64,000 nucleotides of DNA from Alphaproteobacteria bacterium (GTDB lineage Bacteria; Pseudomonadota; Alphaproteobacteria; GCA-2731375): positions 32,449 through 96,448 of the forward strand of contig JAJFGG010000061.1 of the NCBI GenBank assembly GCA_021776235.1. Reading direction: 5' to 3'. This document shows, one piece after another, positions 26,879-34,899 of this stretch (its first letter is position 1; each line of letters opens with the position of its first letter). Both the position numbers and the translations under genes were made by a program. The notes under the pieces were generated by a model that saw only the letters and a program-made list of their open reading frames with translations, ran no database searches and was not told the DNA's origin.

Positions 26879-27667
26879 ATGCAATTTCAGGATAAAGTAA
26901 CGGTTGTCACCGGCGGTGCCTCGGGTATCGGGGCCGCCTGCGTCAGAAATTTCGCAGCCCGGGGGGCCAAAGTCGTCGTCGCCGATCTGAATGGCGAAGG
27001 CGCCAAGGCGGTCGCGGCTGAATTCGGCGGTCTTGGCATTGGCTGCGATGTGGGCGACGAGGACGCGGTCAACGCCTTGGTCAAGGCGGCCGAAGAGGCC
27101 TTTGGCCCGGTGGATATTTTCTTCAACAACGCCGGTATCAACTCGGGCCGGGAAATCCTCAATACGGATCTATCCGTCTGGGAGGACCAATGGCGGGTCA
27201 ATGTCATGGCGCATGTCTATGCGGTGCGCGCGGTATTGCCGGGTATGCTGGCGCGGGGCAGTGGCTATCTTCTGCATACCGCATCCATGGCCGGAATTCT
27301 GATGTCGCACGGCAACCTGCCTTACACCGTGTCCAAGCACGCCGTGGTCGGTCTGGCCGAATATCTTTCCGTCACTCATCATCATGAAGGTATCCGGGTT
27401 TCGCTATTGGCGCCGCTGGGGGTGCGGACGCCGATGCTGGGCGATACGGACAAGCCCTTTGCCCGCAATGCCGCCGGCCCCATCAAGGAGCCCGAAGAGG
27501 TTGCGGAGCAGGTCGCCACGGCGGTGGAGGAGGAACGCTTTCTGATCCTCACCGACGACATTGCCCAGACCTGGATGAATGGCAAGACCGATGATCTGGA
27601 GCGTTGGTTGCGCGGCATGCGCCGAATGCAGGAAAAAATCCAAAGCGAAGGCGGCCGGGACCCTTAG
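26879..27667 (+). CDS. SDR-family oxidoreductase
   Basis: 262 residues from the ATG at 26879. Classical SDR set: TGGASGIGAA near the N-terminus, NNAG in FFNNAGINSG, catalytic Ser in TASMAG and Tyr/Lys in YTVSKHA. So an NAD(P)-dependent alcohol dehydrogenase or ketoreductase. Seven bases after the cupin gene. A 120-base gap with a GC-rich hairpin separates it from the thioredoxin-domain gene. Confidence 0.9.
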   Translation: MQFQDKVTVVTGGASGIGAACVRNFAARGAKVVVADLNGEGAKAVAAEFGGLGIGCDVGDEDAVNALVKAAEEAFGPVDIFFNNAGINSGREILNTDLSVWEDQWRVNVMAHVYAVRAVLPGMLARGSGYLLHTASMAGILMSHGNLPYTVSKHAVVGLAEYLSVTHHHEGIRVSLLAPLGVRTPMLGDTDKPFARNAAGPIKEPEEVAEQVATAVEEERFLILTDDIAQTWMNGKTDDLERWLRGMRRMQEKIQSEGGRDP

Positions 27668-27736
27668 CCCAGACAGGGAAACTGCGCGACGCGGGGCACG
27701 GGCCACGGCGGGCAATGTCGCCAAGGGGCTGCGAGG

Positions 27737-27762
27737 CCGGCGCTGCCGTCATCTGGCGCCGG
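27737..27762 (+). terminator. GC-rich hairpin between SDR and thioredoxin-domain genes
   Basis: Seven-base stem (27737-27743 with 27756-27762) with a 12-base loop and no T-run. It could attenuate transcription within the operon; weak evidence. Confidence 0.25.
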
Positions 27763-27787
27763 AGATTAACTGATAGGCACAAACGGG

Positions 27788-29227
27788 ATGCACAAAATGC
27801 GAGAGAACGGACTGGTAGTGGTTGTTAAGCGGGATTGCCCGACCTGCGTCTTAATCGAACCGGTCTTGCAACGGCTAACGGAACAGGGGGATCTGACGGT
27901 CTACAGCCAGGATGATCCGAGCTTTCCCGAAGGTATCGCCGATGTGGCCGATGACACCGCCTTGGACAACTCCTACCGTCTGGGAGTGGAAATCGTTCCG
28001 ACCCTGGTGCGTTTTGCAGATGGCGCCGAGGTTGAACGAACCTTTGGCTGGGACCGCGCGGTCTGGGAGACCATTACCGGCGCCGGCGATCTGGGTGCGG
28101 ACCTGCCCCCGTTCAGGCCTGGCTGCGGTGCCTTGAACCAGGAACAGGACCGCCTGACGGAACTGAAAATCCGCCATGGCGATACCCCCATGGTATCCCG
28201 CCATGTCCAACTTGGCGCCAAGGAAGACCCGATCGAAGCCTGTTACGAGCGCGGCTGGAGCGACGGCTTGCCGGTGGTCCCACCGACCCAGGCCCGGGTG
28301 CTGGCCATGTTGGAAGGTACCACCCGGGCCCCGGACGAGGTGCTGGGCCTGATGCCGTCGAACCTGGATACCTGCACGGTGGAAAAGGTCGCCATCAACG
28401 CGGTCATGGCCGGCTGCCGGCCCGAATACATGCCCGTGCTCCTGGCGGCGATCGAGGCGGTGCTGGATGATGACTATTGTCTGCATGGCACCCTGGCGAC
28501 GACGCGGTTCGTCGGGCCGGTGGTCATTGTCAATGGCCCCATCGCCCGGCAGATCGGCATGAACGGCAAGGGTAACGCCCTGGGCCAGGGCAATCGGGCC
28601 AATGCCACCATCGGCCGGGCCGTGCAATTGGCCGTGCGTAACATCGGCGGCGGCAAGCCCCAGGGCGTAGACCGGGCCACTTTGGGTAACCCGGGTAAGC
28701 TGAGCTATTGCTTCTGCGAGGACGAGGAGGGTTCCGCCTGGGAACCCCTGACCGTCGACCGGGGCCTGACCGCCGGCGCCAATGCGGTGACGGTATTTGC
28801 CGGCTTTGGCTTGCAAGGCGTGATCGACGATCTGGCGCGGACGCCAGAGGAATTGGTGGAATCCATGGCCTCGTCCCTGCGGGCGGTGGACAATGTGAAG
28901 AAGTTTCCCGGCCCCGATTGTCTTTTGGTGGTCTGCCCCGAGCACGAGCGGACCTATATGGAAGGCGGTTGGGACAAGGCACGGGTCCACAAGGAATTGA
29001 TGGCGCGCATGGCAGTGCCCGCGGACGATGTCCTGCGCGGACTGGGCGGCATGGCCGAGGGTGTGAAGCCCGAGATGGCCGGCAAAACCGTATCAAAGCT
29101 GTTGCCCAATGGATTAATGATCGTCCGCGCTGGTGGCGGCGCGGGCAAGTTTTCTGGTATCATCGCGGGCTGGACACCGGGCACGCCGGAATCCAGCCGG
29201 CCCGTGACAAAGGAGGTGAAGACATGA
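27788..29227 (+). CDS. Thioredoxin-fold protein fused to UGSC-partner domain
   Basis: 479 residues. Residues 8-100 form a thioredoxin-like domain with redox motif CPTC (C17, C20) and a cis-Pro in VEIVPTLVRF. A linker leads at about 147 to DPIEACYERGWSDGLPVVPP, the start of a large domain I recall from proteins encoded beside UGSC-family genes; it carries Cys152 and further single Cys residues, and several Gly-rich turns. Reaction unknown; a thiol/selenol redox relay with the next gene product is the natural guess. Its TGA overlaps the ATG of the UGSC gene (ATGA), giving translational coupling. ATG at 27797 is an alternative start. Confidence 0.8.
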   Translation: MHKMRENGLVVVVKRDCPTCVLIEPVLQRLTEQGDLTVYSQDDPSFPEGIADVADDTALDNSYRLGVEIVPTLVRFADGAEVERTFGWDRAVWETITGAGDLGADLPPFRPGCGALNQEQDRLTELKIRHGDTPMVSRHVQLGAKEDPIEACYERGWSDGLPVVPPTQARVLAMLEGTTRAPDEVLGLMPSNLDTCTVEKVAINAVMAGCRPEYMPVLLAAIEAVLDDDYCLHGTLATTRFVGPVVIVNGPIARQIGMNGKGNALGQGNRANATIGRAVQLAVRNIGGGKPQGVDRATLGNPGKLSYCFCEDEEGSAWEPLTVDRGLTAGANAVTVFAGFGLQGVIDDLARTPEELVESMASSLRAVDNVKKFPGPDCLLVVCPEHERTYMEGGWDKARVHKELMARMAVPADDVLRGLGGMAEGVKPEMAGKTVSKLLPNGLMIVRAGGGAGKFSGIIAGWTPGTPESSRPVTKEVKT

Positions 29228-29763
29228 GCATGACAGATATTCTTTTGGACCCCACGGGGGAGCGGGAGGCGGCAGAACGGCCGCGCCTTGCCCGTCCGGC
29301 TTCCCTGGACGGCCTGACCGTCGGCGTGCTGGACATTTCCAAGCCTCGCGGCGATGTGTTTCTGGAGCGGGTCGCGGCCCTGATCGAGGCGCGCGGTATT
29401 GAGGTAAAACGCTACCGCAAGCCGACCGTGGCGCGGACCGCGCCCATGGCGATCCAACAGGCCATCGTCAAGGAAGTCGACGTTGTCGTTGAAGGCCTTG
29501 CCGATTGAGGCTCCTGCACATCGTGCTGTACGCATGATATGTTGAATCTGGAAAGCCGCGGCATCCCCACGGTTGGCGTTGCTACCACGGAGTTTGTCGA
29601 GGCCGCGGCGGTGCAGTCGGCGGCGTTGGGTTTCGATCCCGACTATATCTGGGTCCCCCATCCGATCCAGGACCGCACCGATGACGAATTACATGCATTG
29701 GCCGAACGTCACGTGGATGAAATCCTGGCGGCCCTGACCGACCAGGCGGCAGCGCAGGCCTAG
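29224..29763 (+). CDS. UGSC-family selenoprotein (in-frame TGA read as selenocysteine)
   Basis: Read through the TGA at 29506-29508 this is one 179-residue protein. The N-terminal part holds VGVLDISKPRGDVFLERVA and IVKEVDVVVEGLAD; then comes U95-G-S-C-T-S-C-C-T-H-D and, in the same frame, the conserved end NLESRGIPTVGVATTEF, GFDPDYIWVPHP. The U/C-G-S-C signature and both flanks match the UGSC family of (seleno)proteins. A SECIS-like hairpin lies 8-34 bases after the TGA. A conventional gene finder would split it into a 94-residue product and a downstream fragment starting at 29539. The start overlaps the upstream thioredoxin-domain gene. Function unknown; a redox-active selenol is expected. 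Confidence 0.85.
29516..29542 (+). promoter_or_regulatory. Bacterial SECIS-like hairpin for selenocysteine insertion
   Basis: Inner stem of seven pairs, 29520-29526 with 29532-29538 (one G.U), with a 5-base apical loop TGTAC at 29527-29531; three outer pairs extend it to 29516/29542 past one mismatch. The loop starts 19 bases after the TGA and has G as second base. Both fit the known bacterial rule (G in the first two loop bases, loop 16-37 bases from the TGA). It would bind SelB on the mRNA. Confidence 0.7.
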
Positions 29764-29768
29764 GGGCG

Positions 29769-30791
29769 GTGACCGCCCCCGTGCAGGTCGCGGTAACCGG
29801 GGCCTCTGGTTACATCGCCCTGCACGTTATCGCGGCGCAGCTGGATCAGGGGTACGCCGTGCGCGGAACCTTGCGCGATATGGCGCGAGGCGAAAAAATC
29901 CGCGCCGCCCTGGCAAAACATACGGAAGTATCCGCGCTTAGTTTCGCGGCAGCCGATTTACTTGCGGATGATGGTTGGGACGCAGCCCTGGCCGACTGCC
30001 GGTACGTCATGCACGTGGCATCGCCCTTTCCCATGGTGGATCCCAAAAATCATGACGATCTAATCGTTCCGGCCCGCGAGGGTACGTTGCGGGTGCTGGC
30101 GGCAGCAGCGCGGGCAGGGGTGCAGCGGGTGGTGATGACGTCTTCCGTTGCCGCGATCGGTACTGGCCACGAGGACAAGTCCAGTTTTGCCGAGGCCGAT
30201 TGGAGCGTCGTGGGCAAAGGTGGCGAGGCCTATGCAGCCAGCAAGACCATTGCCGAACGGGCCGCCTGGGATTTCATCGCCGGTCTGCCGGCGGGGGAAG
30301 CGCTGGAGCTGGTGGTGATAAATCCCAGCCTTGTTCTGGGTCCGCTGATCGATCCCGATGGCAGCACCTCGATTGAAGTGGTGCGCAAATTATTGGCGCG
30401 GGAGGTGCCCGGTTGTCCCAAGATGGGCTTTCCCCTGGTCGACGTGCGCGATGTGGCGGCGGCGCACCTGACGGCCATGACCAATCCGGACGCCCCTGGC
30501 AAACGCTATATCTGCAGCACCGAGTTCAGAATGTTGGCGCAAATAGCCGAATTGCTGAACCAGACATTCGGACCCCAAGGGCATCCTGTACGCACCCGGG
30601 AGTTGCCCAATTGGCTGGTGCGCATTGTTGCCCTGTTCGACCCGGCGGTAGCCCGTATCGTGCCCGAACTGGGCCGGCAAAGACATTTTGACAATGCCGC
30701 CATTCGCAAGGATCTGAACTGGCAATCCCGCCCCATGAACGAAACCATCACCGCCACGGGCGATAGTCTGATCGAAATGGGTATCATCTGA
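29769..30791 (+). CDS. NAD-dependent epimerase/dihydroflavonol-reductase-like SDR
   Basis: 340 residues from a GTG five bases after the selenoprotein stop. Extended-SDR motifs: VTGASGYIALHVI for nucleotide binding, the MTSSVAAIG strand with the active Ser, and YAASKTIAERAAW with Tyr-x-x-x-Lys. NPSLVLGPLIDPDGSTS and LVDVRDVAAAHL are typical of cinnamoyl-CoA/dihydroflavonol reductase relatives and bacterial aldehyde reductases. It probably reduces an aldehyde or ketone with NADPH. Last gene of the cupin-SDR-Trx-UGSC operon. Confidence 0.9.
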   Translation: MTAPVQVAVTGASGYIALHVIAAQLDQGYAVRGTLRDMARGEKIRAALAKHTEVSALSFAAADLLADDGWDAALADCRYVMHVASPFPMVDPKNHDDLIVPAREGTLRVLAAAARAGVQRVVMTSSVAAIGTGHEDKSSFAEADWSVVGKGGEAYAASKTIAERAAWDFIAGLPAGEALELVVINPSLVLGPLIDPDGSTSIEVVRKLLAREVPGCPKMGFPLVDVRDVAAAHLTAMTNPDAPGKRYICSTEFRMLAQIAELLNQTFGPQGHPVRTRELPNWLVRIVALFDPAVARIVPELGRQRHFDNAAIRKDLNWQSRPMNETITATGDSLIEMGII

Positions 30792-31268
30792 CAAACCGTG
30801 ATTAGCTAATTTGCCGGTGTGGAATGTGGGCCCACCTGAAGAGCGCCGCGCTACGGCGCGGCGCGTTCATATCTCGTCTCCTCGCGCCGTTGTCTGGGTG
30901 CACTCGCTTGCTCGAACCCATCGGCAACATGGCTGCCACCGAAGCAAAGGCGAACGAATATATGCAGATAAACGAGCTCGCTATGGTGGCGTGACTCAAT
31001 CCAAATAGCATCCAGCCAGCCCGGCGCGATTGAAACTAAAGAGGAAGGACTAGGGTTGAGCCACGACGGGCCTGATCATCGTTCATTTAATTGGCTTTGT
31101 CCCCAACGAGGGGTCAGAGGAAAGTGAATTTGCTGGGCGCCCCTATGGGTCCCCATCAGCGAGGATTGGTATAAGCTGCATGACTGGAAAGCCGCCGAAT
31201 AGGTTGGTATGGTCGACAGCTGAGGCTGTTTGCTGCCGTCACGAGAACGCAAATCTAGGGAATTGCGC
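30792..31268. other. 477-base intergenic region without a supported gene
   Basis: Contains a 10-base palindrome (30826-30835), a very stable GC hairpin (30843-30864), and a 23-base exact match to the TPP-enzyme gene (30872-30894 with 35540-35562). Around 31122-31203 a short frame reads ISEDWYKLHDWKAAE before a stop, without start or known match. AGGGA precedes the antiporter ATG. No other gene is seen. Confidence 0.5.
30843..30864 (+). terminator. Stable cTACGg-loop hairpin after the reductase gene
   Basis: Perfect nine-base stem GCGCCGCGC / GCGCGGCGC closed by TACG, a UNCG-class tetraloop, 52 bases after the stop of the selenoprotein operon. It is followed by GTTCAT rather than a T-run, so it may be a processing or Rho-assisted end. 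Confidence 0.45.
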
Positions 31269-32504
31269 ATGTACGAAAACCTTGCCGTAGTGGCTGTATT
31301 CGCCTTTCTTTACAGTATCGTGGCGGCTGGCATGGAGCGGACGCCCATCAACGGCGCCCTGGTTTTCGTGGCCGTTGGTCTACTCTTTGGGCCGTTATGG
31401 CTGGGCGTTCTGGATCTTTCCATCGATGAAACCGAGTTCCGCATGTTCGCCGACCTCACCTTGGCATTGATCCTATTTATCGACGCCGCCAATGCCGACC
31501 TGCGCGTGCTGAAAAGCCAGTCGCACATACCGATCCGGATGCTCTTCATCGGTTTGCCGTTGGTCATTGCCACTGGCATGCTCGTCGGCGGCTGGCTGTT
31601 TGATGGGTTCGGCTTCTATCAGCTGGCTCTCCTGGCCACCATATTGGCGGCAACCGACGCGGCCCTGGGCAAATCGGTGGTCACCAATAAGGCTATCCCG
31701 GCCCGGATTCGCGAAGGCCTGAATGCGGAGAGCGGCCTGAATGATGGCTTGTGCGTGCCCATTCTGCTGACCTTCGTGGTCCTGGCCTCTGGCGCACAGC
31801 TGGAGGGCAGCAGCACGCAGTTGGCGCTGACGCTGCTTGCCAGGGAGATCGGTATCGGCCTGTTGGTCGGCCTGGGCATGACCGCGATCGGCTGGCAGCT
31901 TATACGCATTTGCTACAGACGAGACTGGATCAGCAAGATCTGGCTGCAATTGACGGCCGTCGCCTTGGCGGTGGGGTGCTTCACGGTCGCCCAGAGCTTG
32001 CATGGCAGCGGCTATATTGCGGCCTTTGTAGGCGGCATGCTGTTTGGCTGGTTGGCCAAGTCGCACACCCACGAACTGGTACTGGCGGGGGAGAGTACGG
32101 CGGAGGCCATGGCGCTGGTGACCTGGGTGATCTTCGGGGCAGCGGTAGTGGGGCAGGTCTATAGCTACTTTACATGGCAGGTTCTGCTGTATTCGCTGCT
32201 GAGCCTGACGGTGATCCGCATGCTGCCGATGCTGCTGGTGCTGACCGGAACCGGCGAGACGCTGTCCGGGAAGCTGTTCCTCGGTTGGTTCGGGCCGCGC
32301 GGTCTGGCCAGCGTGGTGTTCATCATCATCGTCCTCGACGAGAAAGTGCCTGGAGCCGACCTCATGGCAGTTACGGTCGTTTGCACAGTCACGCTCAGCA
32401 TTATCCTGCACGGTGTGTCGGCCCGACCGCTGGCAAGTTGGTTTTCCGCCCGAGCCGGCGGTCAGGATACCAATGGTCAAGATAGTAATGGTCGGGATGC
32501 ATAG
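31269..32504 (+). CDS. CPA1-type cation:proton antiporter
   Basis: 411 residues from the ATG at 31269 (AGGGA upstream). About twelve membrane helices. The helices with ILATDAALG-like ATILAATDAALGKSVV and NAESGLNDGLCVPI hold the ion-binding acidic residues of the CPA1 Na+(K+)/H+ exchangers, and GWFGPRGLASVVF is the typical late arginine segment. The C-terminus has a short repeat (GQDTNGQDSNGRDA). It probably sets cytoplasmic pH or sodium. 65 bases before the HlyD gene, so possibly one unit with the efflux pair. Confidence 0.87.
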   Translation: MYENLAVVAVFAFLYSIVAAGMERTPINGALVFVAVGLLFGPLWLGVLDLSIDETEFRMFADLTLALILFIDAANADLRVLKSQSHIPIRMLFIGLPLVIATGMLVGGWLFDGFGFYQLALLATILAATDAALGKSVVTNKAIPARIREGLNAESGLNDGLCVPILLTFVVLASGAQLEGSSTQLALTLLAREIGIGLLVGLGMTAIGWQLIRICYRRDWISKIWLQLTAVALAVGCFTVAQSLHGSGYIAAFVGGMLFGWLAKSHTHELVLAGESTAEAMALVTWVIFGAAVVGQVYSYFTWQVLLYSLLSLTVIRMLPMLLVLTGTGETLSGKLFLGWFGPRGLASVVFIIIVLDEKVPGADLMAVTVVCTVTLSIILHGVSARPLASWFSARAGGQDTNGQDSNGRDA

Positions 32505-32569
32505 TCGGTGAAGCAAGACCGGGTGGGACCAGACTACCGGTTCGCCGCCAGAAGCAGAGGGAGTTAGGA

Positions 32570-33694
32570 ATGAACGCGCCATCAACAGATCAAGCCTCGA
32601 ACTCGTCGGCGCCTGACGAGCAACGCGGCGTGCGGCGCACGACGCTGATCCTGCTTGTCGTTATCGGCTTGCTGCTGGCCTGGTATCTGGTCTCCGACCG
32701 GCTCACGCCCTACACCGCATCGGCGCGCCTGCAAGCCTACGTCGTCGCCGTTGTGCCGGATGTCTCCGGCTACGTCACCGAGGTCATGGTGAAAAAGAAC
32801 CAACTGGCCGAGCCCGGTACCGTCTTGTTTCAGATCGACACCAGCAGGTTCGACCTTGCCATCGAAGCGGCTGAGGCGGCGCTTGAACTCGCCGGCCAGG
32901 ATGTCGGCGCCAGTACGGCGAATGTGGCGACGGCAACGGCCAAGCTGAGTTCGGCCCGCACCAAACTCGAACAGGCGAACGTCCAGGGCGCACGTGTATT
33001 CTCGCTGGTCGAGAAGGGCATCATGGCCAAGGCCAAGGGCGACGCGGCACGCGGCATCATCGAAACGGCCAGGTCGGAAGTTTCCGCGGCGGAAGCCGAA
33101 CTGGAACGAGCCAGGCAACAACTCGGCGGCGGTGGCAAGGCCAATAATCCGCGGGTGCGGCGCGCCGTCGCCGCGTTGGAAGAGGCGCGGTTGAACTATG
33201 TCCGTACCGCCCTGCTGGCGCCGACCCGGGGCTACGTGGCTGGATTGAAGATTGATGAAGGTGCCTATGCCGTTGCCGGCCAGGCGGCCATGACCTTCAT
33301 CTCGGTGGACGACATCTGGGTCGAAGCCTATATGACGGAGAACAACCTTGGCCGGATCGATGTCGACAACAAGGTCGAAGTGGCCTTCGATATCCTGCCC
33401 GGCAAAATTTTTGAGGGCAAGGTGAAGAGCATCGCGGTTGGCGTCTCGACCGGCAAGGCTCTCAGTCTCGGTGATTTGCCGACGGCGCAGAAAGCCCGCG
33501 GCTGGCTGCGTGACCCGCAACGCTTTCCGGTCATCATCCAGTTGACCAACTACAAGTATGATCTCGACACTGTGCAGGGCATACGCCTGAATTCACAGGC
33601 CGACGTTATCGTCTACACGGGCGACCATTTCTTCTGGAACGCCGTCGGGCGGCTGTGGATTCGGCTGAATAGTTGGCTGTCCTATGCCTATTAA
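32570..33694 (+). CDS. HlyD/EmrA-type membrane-fusion protein
   Basis: 374 residues. One N-terminal membrane helix (TLILLVVIGLLLAWYLV), then the lipoyl-like half AYVVAVVPDVSGYVTEVMVKK, a long coiled coil rich in Ala and Glu (about 95-210), the second lipoyl half TALLAPTRGYVAGLKIDEGA, and a beta-barrel domain. It bridges an inner-membrane pump to the outer membrane. The partner DUF2955 gene begins 38 bases downstream; HlyD-DUF2955 pairs are a recognised aromatic-acid-efflux-like arrangement. Confidence 0.9.
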   Translation: MNAPSTDQASNSSAPDEQRGVRRTTLILLVVIGLLLAWYLVSDRLTPYTASARLQAYVVAVVPDVSGYVTEVMVKKNQLAEPGTVLFQIDTSRFDLAIEAAEAALELAGQDVGASTANVATATAKLSSARTKLEQANVQGARVFSLVEKGIMAKAKGDAARGIIETARSEVSAAEAELERARQQLGGGGKANNPRVRRAVAALEEARLNYVRTALLAPTRGYVAGLKIDEGAYAVAGQAAMTFISVDDIWVEAYMTENNLGRIDVDNKVEVAFDILPGKIFEGKVKSIAVGVSTGKALSLGDLPTAQKARGWLRDPQRFPVIIQLTNYKYDLDTVQGIRLNSQADVIVYTGDHFFWNAVGRLWIRLNSWLSYAY

Positions 33695-33732
33695 TGGACC
33701 TGCCGGCACGGGCCGGATGAGGAGCTAGCGCC

Positions 33733-34779
33733 GTGGCCGGCGCGGCGGCATCGACGGAAGCCCCATCGCGGCGCGCCCTGCGTCTGGCCTTGGGGCTCAT
33801 GCTGACCTTCGTGCTCGCCCAGCTGATTGCCTGGCCGCTGTCATCTCTCGCGCCGGCGTTTGCTACCGTGCTGCTGGTCGAGGCGGGCCCGCAATCGGTG
33901 CGCCAGGCGCTGGGTATTCTGGCAACGGTATTGGCGGCGCTGGTTGGCGGCTTTTTTGTGGCCTACTTCCTGCTGCCCTATCCCGCGATCATGGCACTGG
34001 CGGCGGCTTTGCTGTTGTTCCGCTTTTATGTATTTGCCGTCCGGATCGGCGCGCCGGCGCTCGCGCTGATCGGCATGTTGATCGGCTGCGTGCTGATGCC
34101 CGTGCTGGTGCTGTTGCTGCCAGAAGTGGCCGTGATCGCCGGCTCCGGCGTCTTCGCCGGTTTCATGGTTGCTATTCTGGTCGCCTGGACCATGTTTCTG
34201 CTGATCCCGGCGCCTGGACTGGCGCCGTCGGCGGGCCAGGCCACGCTGTCCTTTGCCGAGGCCGCGTCCACTGCCGTGCAACTGACGATCGTTGTGCTGC
34301 CATTGTTGGTTGCCTTTCTGGTCTTCGGCTGGACCGACATCCTGATCCTGATCTACGGCGTTTTGTTCTCGGTTCAAATGAGTAGCGTTGCCAGCGGCAA
34401 GGCAGGCATGAAAGGCATTCTTGCCAATCTGTTGTTTGCCGGCGTTGGCATGCTGCTTGTTTACGAGCTTCTGGTCGTGGTGCCGAACTTGATGTTCATG
34501 GCCATAGTGATCCTGACGGCCTGCCTGGTCTATGGCAGCCGGATTTTCGCCCCGAGTCCGACCGCCGATATCTGGCTTTCCGGCTTGTTCGGCTTCCTCC
34601 TGCTCAGCGGCGGCGCGCTGCTGGCGGAAGATGTCGTCGCGCCTGTCAAGCTGCTGGACCGGGTCGTGCAGCTCGCCCTGGCCACCGCATACATCGTCTT
34701 TGCATACAGAGTCATCGACCTCGTCAGGCACCTCTATTCGCGGCGGTCGATGGCGTCGGTTAGGCCCGAGACCACATAG
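33733..34779 (+). CDS. DUF2955 / fusaric-acid-resistance-like membrane protein
   Basis: 348 residues from a GTG; GAGG-like AGGAG nine bases upstream. Ten to eleven hydrophobic helices in two blocks, as in AaeB/FUSC-type pumps but without the large cytoplasmic domain, which fits DUF2955. It lies directly after the HlyD gene and should form an efflux pump with it. The gene converges with the TPP-enzyme gene; a small inverted repeat (CTAGCA/TGCTAG) occupies the 120-base gap. Confidence 0.82.
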   Translation: MAGAAASTEAPSRRALRLALGLMLTFVLAQLIAWPLSSLAPAFATVLLVEAGPQSVRQALGILATVLAALVGGFFVAYFLLPYPAIMALAAALLLFRFYVFAVRIGAPALALIGMLIGCVLMPVLVLLLPEVAVIAGSGVFAGFMVAILVAWTMFLLIPAPGLAPSAGQATLSFAEAASTAVQLTIVVLPLLVAFLVFGWTDILILIYGVLFSVQMSSVASGKAGMKGILANLLFAGVGMLLVYELLVVVPNLMFMAIVILTACLVYGSRIFAPSPTADIWLSGLFGFLLLSGGALLAEDVVAPVKLLDRVVQLALATAYIVFAYRVIDLVRHLYSRRSMASVRPETT

Positions 34780-34899
34780 GCAGCCGGACGATATCACGGC
34801 GATCCTAGCAGCCTGCTAGCACTCCGGCGCCTCGTACCCGGAAATGCTCTGGAATACTGTCTTTAGAGATGGGCTGAGAGAAAGACATGTACATCCAGG

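Noticed and set aside
29539..29763. Separate small gene starting at ATG 29539
   Set aside because: It is in frame with the upstream UGSC coding region, has no ribosome site of its own, and its start falls just after the Cys-rich selenocysteine motif; read-through explains it better.
31122..31203. Short frame reading ISEDWYKLHDWKAAE as a gene relic
   Set aside because: Protein-like in composition but no family could be named and no start is present; left only as a note in the intergenic entry.
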